A DNA stretch of 64,000 bases from Sorghum bicolor. Taxonomy: Eukaryota > Streptophyta > Magnoliopsida > Poales > Poaceae. The position numbers were made by a program, and so were the translations under genes. The notes below the pieces were generated by a model, which did not search any database, was not told where the DNA came from, and saw only the letters and a program-made list of their open reading frames with translations. Location of the stretch: contig NC_012878.2 of the NCBI RefSeq assembly GCF_000003195.3, positions 38,502,751-38,566,750 of the forward strand, written 5' to 3'. Of the stretch, positions 9,000 through 21,949 are shown piece after piece (the first letter of the stretch is position 1; each line of letters opens with the position of its first letter).

Positions 9000-11900
9000 T
9001 GTCACAGAACCGACCAAATTATAAGAGTTCAAGTGTAGAAACGATCGACTAGCAATCAAATTTCCAAACTTGAGCCCATATAATCCCGGTAGTCAACTGA
9101 AATAACGAAGGACTTCAAACTAGCTTGCAACAAACCAAGATCGTAATAGTTCAACATAACACAGTGAATGTTACATAGTCATTCATTGACGTCGAAGCGG
9201 CACCACATCGGAGTTACTTAGTTATTACAACACAAGTTTGCAGTAGCGGAAGCAAAATAGTTTACAACACACATTCCAAAGTTTTTGTTATTGCCAGAGT
9301 CTCATGCCATCCATCCAAAAGCAACATCTATGAAGTTGTTAGAGAACCGCGCCCAACGGTTTAGTCTTCATCCCCAGCGGGATGGAGACAGGTCTTGCAG
9401 AAGCCGTCATAAAAGACATCATCTGCAACAGGTGGGAATAAACTCTGAGTACGAGAATGTACTCAACTAGACTTACCCGTCTAGTAAAAACATAAAAGAC
9501 ACCAAGGATCATGCAAGGCTAAATATAAAGTGTAGCTGGCTTGACTCCACCTTTGCCAAAAGCTCAAGTGATTACTAAGTGATTACTATACCCTTTGTAA
9601 AGGCTTCATATTAATCTTAATTACCCTAGCACTAGGTTAGCACCTGTACTAAAGCACTTCACTTTGATTAATACAAACAATAATAACCATATCAAGTTCT
9701 TCATATGCTCTTCCTTGCTATCATCATTATCACGAACCATTGTTCTTTAGTGAATGCTACTTTTGCCGCTGCTCTGTCAAGTTCTCACTATCCGGGAGAG
9801 ACGGTGATTCGAATCGATTCCTATCCAACTGGAGGGTTATTCCTAGCACTCACCCAAGCATCCCCCGTTAGAGAGCCAGCGGGTCACCTTTGGTATGACT
9901 CAGGATTCGCGGCTCCGATCAGCGCCACACTCGCAGGGCTAGCACTCCGCCAGGGAGGTCAAGACTTTTAACTCACCTGCCTTTGGTCTTACGCCAATGG
10001 TCCCCCGCACACCGCACTTCCTCTGGTAGTGCGCACTTTATACTTGCCGGTCTTCCGGCCTGAGTCGTACTACTAGGCTTCGCGGTTGGAATGAGTTATC
10101 CAGCCAACTAAGTGTCAGGCATGCGTTCAACATGACAAGAGGACGTACAACGATCGGTCCTTAGCTGCATAACAGTGCAGCTCAAGGAATAAATCATAAC
10201 TAGAGCTATACAGATCCAACATACATGAGTGAGGACATTCTGGAAAGCTTATGAAATTGTCTACATTTCATCTTTAAACATCACAGCAAGATTCATAAGT
10301 TCAACAAGTCAATTAAACAAAGTTCCAGGTTCTGTCCCAAAAAGACAGAGAACACCTATTTCTGGAACCTAACTTGGAGAAGCCATAACTTTTAAACTAA
10401 TGGACCAAATGATCCCAAATTTAAGCTACAACTAGTTCATAAAATTTACAACAACTTTGATTTAAACAAGTCTCTCAGAAAACCCAGTTATTATCACACA
10501 AAGGTCAAATTACTCCCTTACTGTCCAGGACAGCTATAAACCTTTAATTAATTATTTTATGACAAAGTCAAAACATATTCAGTGCCAAACAAAGGGCTTA
10601 CCAGCACAAGCATAACTTAAGATTCACAGAACATCACATGTTGACCCCTAATCATTTAATAACATGGCATTTATTAATTTAGTTCCATAAAAGGACATAA
10701 TTACAAGATACCAGCAACAGTGCTTAGAAAAATCTACAAAAATTACAGCAGCACAAGCATAGCATCTTGATATTACCATAAAATGTTCAGAGCAATTGCA
10801 CATGCCAAACTTAAGATAAGTATTTAACATGTATCAAGGTGCTTATTTCCATAAATTAAGAAACATGGCTTAGATAGTGTCAAACAACAGATTTCAGATT
10901 ATTTGCATGTTACCATTATCATAAACAAGCTTGACACCAGAGTAGAGCACCAGCATAAGCACCAAACATTTATTATGATTTGAATATGAAAACAAGTCAT
11001 ATCACAAACATAAATTACATATCACAGATACCATACTCCAGAAATCATGAGATATTTATCCTAGCATTCTGATACCACTCAGAGCATAGCATAAAAATTT
11101 CATAGCAAAAGGAGCAGTAAATCAAAAGATATGAATTTATACTTAAATAACAAGATTAAATCATAACAATTATTTTTCCCAGAAAACATGGTGCATGTTG
11201 TATTATTATTAAAAACTAGCCATCTCAAGAATCACTACAAAATTTATTTCACAATTTTTGGCTCACAAGAACTAGAGATATGTTTTTTGCAAAAATAGCA
11301 CAAACCCTAAATCCAACAAAGGAGAGAGAGAGACTAACAGGGGGACCCCGCAAGTCAACGGACCCCACACGTCAGTGACCCGAGAGCAGAGGCGCGACTT
11401 GACCACCGGAGATCTCATCGACAGTGAGGTCTCGGCGATGGCCAAGAGCACCATCGTGCTCCCCACTCCATTCCGCACCGATTGGTACCAGAAACCCTAA
11501 CTCTACCGAACCATAGGTACCTCGCCCTCGCGAATGGCGGCACGGCGGTGGTGTGAGGCCGACCGCCGGCGTCTCTGGTCAGAGACTGGGTGAAAGAGGA
11601 CTCGGACGAGCATCAGCACGACTCAGCAGAGCTTTTGGGACAAGAACGAGGAGAAATGGTGTACTACAGAGCCATGGCCACGACACCGGTGATCACGGCG
11701 GAGCTCCGGTGAGGTAAGCTCGCAACGGAGAAGTCAATGCGGGCTTACCGAGGCTCGGCAGCCGCAGCCAACTCGACGACGGTGTTGCGGGGAAGCTAGC
11801 GCAGTGCTGGACGGAGTCGCTTGGCCAGAGACGCTAAGACGCGAGCGCGTGAGCTCGCCGAAGCGGCAGCGGCGACGCGGAGAAGATGACGGACGCGAGA

Positions 11901-12764
11901 GAGGGCAAACCATAGTGGAAATGGTGCTGTCCACACGACCGGGGGCGCCGTGGCAAGTTGTAGGACACGCTGAGGACTAACGAGCGGGACCAACGGTGAC
12001 GTACGGACACCACGGGTCCAGACACGCGGCGTCACCAGCGAGCTCCCCTCTGCTGACGGCCTCTCCATTCAGTTTCAAAAGCTGACTGAAACTTGATTTT
12101 GCACTGCGATTATCTCCTAAACCATTTCATGATTTTGCTGGCTAATTACTCCATGATGTAGAGCTACATGAGGACTCTAACATTGCTTACAAGATCAAGG
12201 TTTGATTCGGCCTAAAATTCAAACTAGAAACCAAACAAAACACCCTCGAGCAAACTGTTGCAATCCCACACTTAGAAAATTTTCTAAGTGTTGGAAACAA
12301 CTCCAAATCTGCCTTGTGGGCCATTTTTGAGCATGATGTGATTATTTTCATGAGATGGCCATCAAACAAATTTTGTTCCTTATAAAATTTGCTACAACTT
12401 TGCTGTAGAAAGTTTTGACATGCAAACTATTTATGAAACACTTTTTAGGAGCTTAAGCAAAAGAGGTTTCTAAGGCCTATACATGGAAGTATGACTTAAG
12501 CACCTAATTTGGAAAAGTGATCAACATGAACATTGTTCCTAAGTTTGAGTTAAGCATAGAGAAACTATTTACTAAGGCATAGCACACAAGCATGAGCATG
12601 GCACAAGCAAACCCAATCATAGGAAGCATATTTAATCAAGTTAAGTCACACTTTAGCATAATATGACATGACTCAAGGTAGATGATGATCATGATATGCT
12701 TGAGTAGATAATGATGCTCATGTTATGCATGTGATTGATGCAAAAATAATACTGGGGTGTTACA
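9000..12764 (-). repeat. 5' LTR of the Tekay-like element
   Basis: On the minus strand it begins TGTAACACCCCAG (12764) and ends TCTGTGACA (9000), about 3.8 kb. It contains a GC-rich block (about 11320-12070) inside AT-rich sequence, as the Tekay LTR at 51019-55297 does. Short ORFs inside it are not credible genes. It sits within the integrase C-terminal coding region of Tat copy C; the adjacent 5 bp are TTCAA (12765-12769). Confidence 0.72.
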
Positions 12765-14171
12765 TTCAACTCCTTCGAGAGTTTCTAAAATATAAGCATT
12801 GCCAGGAGCAGATCGACTTATCCGATAAGGACCCTGCCAATTAGTTGACCATTTTCCAAACTTTAAGCTTTTAGTCCCAATCGGTAGAATCAGCTTCCAC
12901 ACCAAATCTCCATCGGCAAACTCCTTGGCCTTTACTCTCTTATCTTACCATTTAACAACTCTCTTTTTATTTTCTTCTATGCTAATTAGAGCCCTCAACC
13001 GATGCCCTGCTAAATCATGCAACTCATCTTTTATCAAAGTGACATAGTCATCGGCAGTCAGTTGATCCTGAGAGAACACCCGTCTAGAACCAGTTTTAAT
13101 TTCCCATGGCAATACCGCATCATGTCCATACACCAATTGAAAGGGTGATACTTTGGTTGAACCATGACACACCATCCGATATGACCATAAAGCTTCATTC
13201 AATAATGTATGCCATCTCCTAGGATTTTCTTCGATATTACGCTTAATGAGCTTAATAATCCCTTTGTTAGAAGCTTCGGCCTGTCCATTGGCTTAAGCAT
13301 AGTAAGGAAGAGTTCAATACCTTAATCCTCATATAGATTGCAAACTCATCAAACTCCCCTGTGTGAACATGGTACCCTGATCGGTTGGAATCGTTTGGGG
13401 AATGTAAAATCGGTAAACAATATGCTCTTTTACAAAATCAATCATATTGGCCGATGTTACTTTCTTCAAAGAAATAGCCTCAACCCATTTAGTGAAATAA
13501 TCAATTGCGACGAAGATAAAATTATGCCCTTTACTTGATGGCGGGTAAATCTGACCAATGAGATCAATAGCCCAATCCCGAAACGGCCAAGGTTTGATAA
13601 TAGGATTCATAGTCGATGCGGTTGCCCTTTGAATATTGCCAAACTTCTGATATCCTTGCCCTTTGAATATTGCCAAACTTCTGATATCCTTGACATCCTT
13701 TGAAATACTTAAAACAATCCTCAAGTATGGTCAGTCAATAATATCCATTCCTTCTAATCATCCACTTCATCTTAAAAGTGGATTGGTGTGCCCCACACAC
13801 TCCTTCATGAATTTCACCCATTAAGCTTTTGGATTCATCATCGCCTAAACATTTAAGCAAGACTTCATCCATTGTACGATAATACAATTCTTCTTCCAGG
13901 AGTACATACTTGGTAGCTTGAAACCTAACATGCCTCTCAACTTTCTTGGATGGATTTCTTTCTTAAATAATCAATAATCTCTTTTCTCCAATCATCAGCA
14001 CTGTCTGCCGATAATGTTTCCATGATAGGTTGATATCTCAAAGCATGCTGAGCCAATTGGTTGGCTTCCTCATTATGTAACCGAGGAATATGCTCTAATC
14101 GGAAATCCTTGAACTCCTTCAATAGTTGTAGACATCTTTCATAATATGCTATCAAAACCTCACTTTGTCAT
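12765..14171 (-). pseudogene. Copy C second RNase H remnant and integrase, broken
   Basis: Homologous to the D product at 48306-50042. The archaeal-type RNase H begins in the upstream ORF (FFDRSTCDRGAGIGIVLISP, with Ser/Arg changes) but its middle is lost in two deletions near 14180-14240. Integrase pieces include a core with AIDLIGQIY and FVAIDYFTKWVEAI (about 13560-13450), PTDQGTMFT near 13370, and a C-terminal block (12905-12765). A 34-bp tandem duplication (13622-13689) and several stops break the frame. Truncated by the LTR at 12764. Non-functional. Confidence 0.8.
13622..13689. repeat. 34-bp perfect tandem duplication inside integrase
   Basis: Two adjacent copies, each starting TTGCCCTTTGAATATTGCC (13622-13655 and 13656-13689). 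Copy D has one. It duplicates the segment after the integrase zinc-finger cysteines and shifts the frame by one base. Confidence 0.95.
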
Positions 14172-15866
14172 TCATAACTCCCAGCCAACTGGTTTATAAC
14201 ACTCCTTTAATAACTCCAATCGGTAAAGAAAACTCATGTTTCTTTCCCGAGGAGAAATTAGCACTATACCGATTCCTGCCCCCCGATCACATGTAGATCT
14301 ATCAAAGAAGAGCGTCCAAGGAACAATTTCCAAAGCATTCACTACACCACAATGTTGAGTTACAAAATCAGCCATAATCTGCCCTTTAACTGCTTTAGCC
14401 GACTCATAGTATAGATCAAATTCCGACAATGCTAGTATCCATTTGCCGATCCTGCCACTCATAATTGGCATTGACAACAAATACCAGACTACATCATCTT
14501 TGCATATAATAGTGCATTCGGCTGATAGCAAATAATGTCTCAATTTAACACAAGAAATGTATAAGCACAAGCATAATTTCTCAATTGCCGAATATCTTGT
14601 TTCAGCATCCACCAACCTCCTACTCAAATAGTAAATTACACGCTCCTTCCCTTCAAACTCTTGAATGAGAGCTGAACCGATGACCGTATCATCGATAGAC
14701 AAATATAATCTGAAGGGCTTCCCATGCTGAGGAGGAACCAGGACTGGAGGATTTGTCAAATAATTCATGATTTCATCCAAGGCTAATTGTTGCTCTCTTC
14801 CCCACACAAACTCCTAATCGGCCTTTAATTTAAGCAAAGGGCTAAAAGCTCGAATCTTACCCGACAAATTAGATATAAACCATCTAATAAAATTAATCTT
14901 GCCGATCAATGATTGAAACTTAGTTTTGTTGGTAGGAGCAATTACTTTGTTGATGGCATCAATGGATCTCTTAGTAATTTCAATTCCCCTTTGATGCACC
15001 ATGAAACCAAGAAACTGCCCTGCCGATACACCAAATGCACATTTATTAGGATTCATCTTTAAGCCATGTTTCCTTGTGCATTCCAACACTTTTCGTAAAT
15101 CGGCTAGATGCTTTACGAAATCCCTAGACTTGACCACCACATCATCAATATAGATTTCCACCAGCTTGCCGATGAACTCATAAAAAAAATTCATGGCCTT
15201 CTGATAAGTAGCACCAGCATTCTTTAGGCCAACGGTCATGACTATCCATTCAAATAATCCAACATGACCAGGACATCAAAATGCAGTCTTGGGAATATCT
15301 TCTTCAGCCATGAATATTTGATTGTATCCTGCATTGCAATCCATGAAACTGATAATTCGATGTCCAGCTGCAGCATCAACCAATAAATCGGCAACTGGCA
15401 TTGGATAACCATCCATCGGCGTCGCTTTATTAAGATTCCTAAAGTCAATGCAAACACGAAGCTTCCCATTCTTTTTATAAACGGGGACAACATTAGAAAT
15501 CCCTTCGGCATACCGACACTACCGAATAAATTTAGCTTCAATAAGTTTGGTTACTTCGGCTTTAATATGAGGAAGAATATTAGGATTGCATCGGCGTGCT
15601 GGTTGCTGATGCGGAAATCCACACTTAATAGGCAACCGATGTTCAACAATTGATCGATCTAAACCACGCATCTCGGCATAATCCCAAGCAAAGCAATCTT
15701 TATAATCCTTTAACAAATCAGTCAATTGCTGCTTACATTTAGAATTTAACTTAGCACTAATAAAAGTAGGTCTTGGCCTATCACCACTACCTATGTCTAC
15801 TTCTACTAAATCATCAGCCGATGTAAACCCCTGTCCTAATTTTCCATCATTGGCGAACCTATCCAT
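14172..15866 (-). pseudogene. Copy C reverse transcriptase and RNase H, broken
   Basis: Begins MDRFANDGKLGQGF at 15866, where the ATG overlaps the protease stop (TAATG at 15868-15864). The RT core is intact in short frames, including VEIYIDDVVVKSRDF (YIDD, about 15160) and the upstream block KKNGKLRVCIDFRNLNK on another frame. The Gypsy-type RNase H follows (FRLYLSIDDTVIGSALIQEF, about 14720; the catalytic Asp region reads SIDDTV). Frame breaks lie near 15541 and 15240, and a TAG (14816-14814) replaces CAA of copy D. Not functional. Confidence 0.82.
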
Positions 15867-16640
15867 TAAAACTCTTCATCAGAACCGACTGCTTGGATCG
15901 GTGGAATTTCATAATCGGCAACTTTGAGAAAATCTTTCTCCCAAACATCCCCTGAAATGCATCTGGTCTTCTCATAAGTATCTGACTCTGCCGATGCAAT
16001 GACATATGAAGAATCTCCGGGGACAATTTCAATCTTATCACCTACCCACTGAACAAGGCACTGGTGCATTATAGAAGGAATACAACAATTGGCATGAATC
16101 CAATCTCTCCCAAGTAGCAAATTATATGCACCTTTTTCCACTGATAACAAAGAAAGTCGTCGACAAAGTCTTGTTGCCGATGGCCAGTTCAACACATATG
16201 GCTCCCTTAACTGGAGACACATTCCCCTCAAAATCTTTCAACAACATATCTGTCTTGGTTAAATCTTGATCTCCTTTACCAAGTTTCCGATATACTGTAT
16301 ATGGCATAATGTTAATTGTAGCTCCTCCATCAATGAGTATCATGGAAATCGGCTGTGCAGCAACTCTGCCTATGACAAACAGAGCCTTGAGATGCTGTCT
16401 TTCATCATCAGAAGGCTTCTAAAAAATAGCTGTCATTGGGTCAAGTGCCAACTGAGTTATCTGATCAGGGAATTCTATCTGTTCACCATCACTGAAAGGT
16501 GCAAGAAATTCCATCGGCAACATAAATACCATGTTTACATCTGCCGATGGCCCTTTTCCCTTGTGATCTGATTGCTGCTGATTTTCTGACTTAGAAGAAT
16601 TTTGTTCCCTATTTAATTCTTCCTGCCTTTCTCGCTGCAT
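15866..16640 (-). pseudogene. Copy C aspartic protease region
   Basis: Retropepsin-like: ILIDGGATINIMPYTVYRKL (16340-16280) with the flap and C-terminal YNLLLGRDWIHANCC (about 16130) on an adjacent frame after a one-base shift. A TAG near 16420 separates it from the N-terminal part. The stop at 15866 overlaps the RT start, as in copy D. Confidence 0.78.
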
Positions 16641-19446
16641 CCTCCTTTTCTGTGTCCTTGTTAATCCTTCTGGACACCACTAGGGAAGCTGTGTTTTCCG
16701 TATCAGTTGGTAGCGAGCTTCCCTTGACTCCACCCGATAAGTATTAGCATCCCTGCAAAATATAAACTCATCGAGAACCCATACATTTGCCATTTCTTCA
16801 TGTTCTTCTTGGTTCCTTGGAAAATGACCACCACGTTCACCAAGCCTGTCATGCATGCTACGCCGGCCCCCCCAGACGATCATGGACTAACACCCTTCCT
16901 CTAATCGGCTCATTATATCGTCGATCGTCATTCTGAAACTATCGGTGTGATCGATCATACCGATTATAACCATTGCAGTCAGGGCAGTCTCTAACAGTTG
17001 GTAATTTGATATTTTGCCCCTAACAGTGAATGAAAAATGGGCAATTCTAGTGATCTTTATGCCGATTCCACTCTTGTCGGCGTCTTTCTTCTTCTCGGCG
17101 TCGAACCTCTCGCTGACGGCGATACCGATCTTCACGTTGCTGCCACATTTCTTGATGTCACCTATGGGTAATCACAATACCGGATCGAGGAGATCTCCCA
17201 GAGCTTCTACCCTCCTAAATCAAACCTTTGCCCTTGGCATCATTAGTAGTTACCTGATGCTGGGGATCCACCAATGCGTTTCTGTCAGCTGCTTCTAATG
17301 TCAAGACCTTGGTCTTACCTTTGGCATCCAGCATGTTTGCAGGTAAAGGATGTTGATCAATCTTCATCGGCTTCTGAGTTTTGGAATTATCAAACTTAAT
17401 TCTCCCAGATTCTATAGCTGATTGCAGCTGCTGTCTAAACACTTTGCAGTCATTTGTGCTGTGTGATGTTGCATTATGCCACTTGCAATACTTGATCCTT
17501 TTCAACTCTTCTACCGATGGAATCACATGATTAGGTGACAATTTAATTTGTCCCTCTTGAAGCAAGAAATCAAATATCCTATTTGCCTTGGTGACATCAA
17601 AGGAAAACTTTTCTGGCTCCTTTTGACCAAAAGGACAAGACATCGGCTTTTTGTTTTTCACCCACTCTACCAAGCTAATGACTGGTTCTTCATCAGAATC
17701 TAAACTCATTGCCTCATCAACGAACGACACCTTCTTATTCCAAGCTTTCCTAGGTTCAAAAGCCTTGATATCATGATCGAAAATCATCTGCACCAAGTGA
17801 CTCAGACTTTCAAACTCTTAAGAAGCATATTTATCTTTGATGTGTGGCAATAATCCTTGGAAAGACAAATCGGCTAGCTGCCGATCATCCAAAACCAGAC
17901 TATATCATTTGTTCTTAACATCCCGCAACCTTTGCACAAAGCTTTCAACCGATTCGTCGTTGCGCTGCCTCAGCCTTACTAAATCGGTAATCTTCTTTTC
18001 ATGGACTCCAGAAAAGAAATACTTGCGGAACTGCTTCTCTAGATCGGCCCAAGTAATTACCGAATTTGGAGGTAGTGAAATAAACCAAGTAAATGCCGAT
18101 CCTGACAAAGATGATGAAAATAAACGAACTCTTAATTCATCTCTGATAGCAGCCTCTCCACACTAGATGATGAATCGATTGACATGTTCCATTGCGGACG
18201 TATCATCTTGCCCAGAAAACTTAGTGAAATCTGGCACCTTGTACCGATTCGGAAGTGGAATCAAATCATATGCAGGAGGATACGGTGTTCGATAATAATA
18301 AGTATTGACCTTGGGCTTTATCCCAAACTGATCTCTCATTACTTTAGCTATCTTATCGGCCCAATAGGCATCGGCATCCTGCCGATTTGGGGGCTGAGGT
18401 TCCGGCACCTGCTGATAAGCTTCCACATGCCTCTGAGGCGCACGATCTCTAGGGAACATACCGTTGGCCATAGCTTGTTGGCCACCAATCTGTTGAGCAA
18501 TGTTCATCGGCTGATTGGCTGGTCCTTGATTCTAAAAAACATCCTGCATCTATCCTTGCTGGAATCTTGTAGCCTCATGATTCTGTTATGTCATTTGTGG
18601 AACGACAAACTGTCCTGTCCATGCATTGTTAGCAATCATCGGCACAGGCCCTGCCGATGGCTGATAATTGGGTGTCATCATTGGGTTACCATACCCTACC
18701 TAAGTCATCAACCTCTGGTGCGTCGGCAGTGGATCCGCCAATGCATTAGGCATCTGGAATATTGGCATCTGAAAGTTCCCTGTAACAGGCCTTACAGTAG
18801 TAGTAGTTGAATACTGAGGGTTTTGAGTCATCGGCGAAACCGGAGGTGCTGATGTCATAGGAGCTTTTCCTGCCAAGTCAGCCACCTAAGATGTTCCAGA
18901 ACTATTTGCAAAAAAATCCGGAGGCATACCATATCCCCACCAGTTGGGAGGAACTTGGCATTTCTAGAATACGGATCCTGACATTGCCGATGCCGATAGA
19001 TCTGTGTTGAGTTGAACCTATCCCTCTGATGTTGCTGGATTAGTCCTCATCGGTGTAGATTGCCCATTAGTCATCCCTAATGTGCTTGGTGGAGAGGTAG
19101 CTTTCGTACCCACAATGGCTAGAGGAGCCGATGGAGCCGTAACCGATGATAACCCTGGCTGATGATAGGCTGGGCCCATGTATAATGGTGGTGACTATCC
19201 TTCTTTGAAAGTTCTTGCCACAGCGTTGAAAATAGTATAGGACAACACACTGGATTGATTAATCAAAGCAGGATTAATAGTATTGTCAACCATATCTTGC
19301 AATTTACCAGTATTGGCTTCAAACATGATCTACCGAGGCATCGGCAGTTTTAGCTTCTGGATCACTTCGCCGCTCCTGTTGACGCTGAAGGATTTTAAGC
19401 ATAACTGCTTGTATTCCTCCATAGCCTTTGCCATCACCTGCTTCTG
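16641..19446 (-). pseudogene. Copy C gag, main part
   Basis: Degenerate gag in several frames, aligned to D at about 43190-46000. Recognisable are the Pro/Gln-rich N-terminal region (18885-18163), the capsid-like segment SGSAFTWFISLPPNSVITWADL (18108-17905), and the His/Cys motif YCKWHNATSHSTNDCKVF (about 17480-17430). It lacks most of the Gln/Gly repeat present in D. Interrupted at its N-terminal end by a solo LTR; the first codons lie at 21182-21117. Confidence 0.75.
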
Positions 19447-19451
19447 CTCAT

Positions 19452-21116
19452 TGTTGACGGTCCTTAAGTATCAAATTTAATTATCAAATAAACAAAGAAA
19501 AGGATCCAAATGAAATCAACATCTAGACTTAGGGTTTTATCTGACAAGATTCCACGAGTTTTGATGTTTGTCTATTTCTGCTGGGGGTTATCAGGAAATA
19601 CGGAAGAAAGGCCCACACGTCAGGATTACATAGAGATATCAATGTGCCGCACAATTATCTTACATCTAGAAGACTCCAGAAGCCACGAGACGGAAGCAGA
19701 GGCCGAACGGGGCCAGGCACTGGGCGCCCGCCCAGTTGCCCTAGGTGCCCGCCCCCTATTGGAGTCCAAACAGGACTCTGTTTCGGGAAAGATCTCCATC
19801 GACCTAAAGGATCAAGGATAACCATTCAATCAATGTCGGTTTGATCCAACAGGCCATATTCACTTGAAGGGACTATAAAACCAGACCCCCTGGCCCCTGG
19901 AGGAGAGAGCCTCTCAACCCTAATTCATTATTCTCAAGGGAGAAGAAGCCCCTGATCAAGATTAGAGCCACCACATCAATTATACATCTAGAATAGCATA
20001 GCTACATAGGATTAGAACTAGAAGGAGTCAATCTTCGATTGGTTTCCTGGATCTGTGAAGAGGATTCTTGGTAATTCTCTAATTGCGCTTCTAATTGTTC
20101 TTCTAATTATCTTTGTTCTTCAATATTATGAATATGACTTTGTTCTACTTCAATATATTGCTTATGACTTTGCTCTAATTGTTTATATTCAAGATTATAT
20201 TGTTCTTTGTTTATCATAGTTATATACTTGGCTTAGTTAGATTGGATCTATATACATGTTTAGGATCGTATAGCGTTTATCCATTGGATCCATGGGTAAA
20301 TGATAGATATTGTGTAGGTGTGGTGCTTATACCGTATTTATCTGCGATTGTACCCAAGATGCCAGATCGTGGGGTAGTTCGTGAGAGTGACAACTTCATT
20401 GATTCTTATATAGTCCGACCTCTCGTGTATTGGGCTGGCAGAGCACCATTATTACAGGGGAGTGATTGCTATGTTTCTCATTTACCTTGCTAATATCACT
20501 ATGCATGGGCGTAGTATTGTCTCACAATGATTGCTAAGTATGCTTGCACTAACTATGATAATGCTAGACTATATGGTTGAGAATAACTTAGGAAATATTC
20601 TTGTAGTTCGTTCTAATTCCATGCTAATGACTTTCTAGAGTATCTAATTGAGGTGCTTATTATATTTATTATGTGGCTAAGTTATGCTGATCAGATTAAT
20701 TATCTTTGTCACTATTCATTACTTCATATATCCTTTATGTGACACTTATCCCTGTATGAAAGAGTTAGATAAATGTTCTCAATTATATATGCAATGATAG
20801 ATACTCAATCTTATATTCTATTCTGTAATCAATATTGATGATTGCTAATCCCTTCCCAATGGTAAAAATATAAATAACGATACCTGGAATACTTCCTGGT
20901 TAAAATGCTACTTCGGTATTAATCTGTGCGCTTGCAGATCCCATTCATTATTTATTTAGAAGAGCAATTGCATATTTTAATACCGCGTCTCTCATGTCAT
21001 GCTGGGGATGACACTTGGCTTAAGTGGTATGTGTGATAGGTTTGGCATTTTTGGCACCGTTACTAGAATTAGAAAACTAAGTCTACTTTTGGTAATAATG
21101 TTAAGAATATCCAACA
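19452..21116 (+). repeat. Solo LTR of the inner Athila-type family
   Basis: Complete 1665-bp LTR, TGTTGACGG...TCCAACA, with 5-bp target duplications CTCAT at 19447-19451 and 21117-21121. No internal sequence accompanies it, so it formed by LTR-LTR recombination. TATA box TATAAAA at 19874-19880 and the duplicated GC motif (about 19727-19756) as in the array LTRs. Inserted in copy C gag. Confidence 0.93.
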
Positions 21117-21182
21117 CTCATCCCTGAGATCAGCCTCCATTACAGCGATGATGCTGTCTATGTTGAATTCAGTAGTAGACAT
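21117..21182 (-). pseudogene. Copy C gag start codon fragment
   Basis: ATG at 21182 followed by STTEFN, matching MSTSEFDQ of copy D. It is separated from the rest of gag by the solo LTR; 21117-21121 is one copy of the CTCAT target duplication. Confidence 0.75.
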
Positions 21183-21203
21183 ATTGATCTTGATGATGAA
21201 TTT

Positions 21204-21221
21204 GTCCCACTGGGCGTGCTA
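21204..21221 (-). other. Primer-binding site of copy C
   Basis: The minus strand reads TAGCACGCCCAGTGGGAC, beside the LTR stub 21255-21229. It matches the site of copy D at 43119-43137. The tRNA is not assigned here. Confidence 0.6.
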
Positions 21222-21255
21222 AAAGATGTGTTGGTGCAAAAGTGAATCTGCAAAC

Positions 21256-21721
21256 TGTCGACGAAAGATAGTCGGTAGTCTACCTTGAGGTATGCCCACG
21301 GTAGTAGTTTATCGGTAGACGCTGCGCAAGCTATGAACTTGATGGTAGCGCAAGACACGGACAAGGTTTTTATCCAGGTTCGGCCGCCGTATGGGCGTCA
21401 TAACTACGTACCACGTCTGATCATATTGCTGTGGATTGTGTTGAGTTGAGATTCGATGTGTAGGGGGGTCCCTTGCCTCTCCTTATATAGTTCGGAGGGC
21501 AGGATTACAGATCTAGAAACTAATCCTAGTCGGTTACCATTGCCATAGATAGTACGATATCAATTCCTATTCTAACCGACTAGAATCCTGCTTGATCTCT
21601 ATGTCTTGTTTCCTTGCGCGAAACTTCGAACAGTCGGATCAAGCCTCGAACTCGTCTCGTAATGGGCCAAGTTTCCTGGCCCAAGTCTAGCCGTAAGGGT
21701 ATAGGGGTTTATACCCCCACA
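21256..21721 (-). repeat. 3' LTR of a minus-strand RIRE2-like element
   Basis: The minus strand runs TGTGGGGGTATAAACCCC (21721) to TTTCGTCGACA (21256). It is homologous to the LTR at 59680-60139 and has the TATA box CTATATAAGG (21489-21480). The sequence upstream on the minus strand is a polypurine tract, so this is a 3' LTR. It cuts the copy C LTR, leaving a 27-bp stub. Confidence 0.85.
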
Positions 21722-21949
21722 GCTAGTCCCCGAGCACCATGTATTGTGATGTAACACGCCGTCTTGAGCTAGATTCGACTAGCAAGGCTTGACATCTTCA
21801 GTCAGCATGAAAGTCGCCCAAACAATTGCAACGGTATTTTGACCAACTCAAAAGACACTTGATCAACATTGACATCGAAGAAGCAGGTCGTTCGAAGAAT
21901 GCATGGTGCTCTTAATCAAAAAAATATTTCTCTCCTTATGAAGTGTGTC
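21722..21949 (-). other. RIRE2-like internal 3' end with polypurine tract
   Basis: The polypurine tract GGTGCTCGGGGACTAGC (minus strand, 21738-21722) abuts the LTR, followed by about 210 bp of non-coding internal sequence. Truncated at 21950 by the outer Athila-type LTR. Confidence 0.65.

Larger units (their letters stand above)
7064..12764 (-). mobile_element. Tekay/Del-like, apparently non-autonomous LTR element, 5' part
   Basis: Minus-strand element: a 3.77 kb 5' LTR (12764 down to 9000), a degenerate initiator-Met-type primer site, a leader and one coiled-coil ORF (8190-7105), then truncation by copy A. The LTR shares a conserved block (TGAGTACG...GTACTCAAC...ACTTACCCG) and terminal style with the Tekay LTR at 51019-55297. 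No gag, RT or integrase motif is visible, but the 3' part is missing, so non-autonomy is inferred. Confidence 0.65.
12765..21255 (-). mobile_element. Tat-lineage element, copy C, degenerate
   Basis: Minus-strand copy of the same family as D: a 27-bp LTR stub (21255-21229), primer site, gag, protease, RT, RNases H and most of integrase. It is interrupted by a solo LTR (19452-21116), truncated at 12765 by the Tekay-like insertion and at 21256 by a RIRE2-like LTR. Many stops and small deletions relative to D make it the oldest copy of this family in the window. Confidence 0.82.

Noticed and set aside
11272..12068. Minus-strand ORFs of 60-90 codons
   Set aside because: GC-rich block of the Tekay-like LTR; same compositional artefact.
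21256..21721. Solo LTR of the RIRE2-like family
   Set aside because: A polypurine tract and 200 bp of internal sequence adjoin it, and the flanking pentamers (CAAAC, GCTAG) differ. It is the 3' end of a truncated element.
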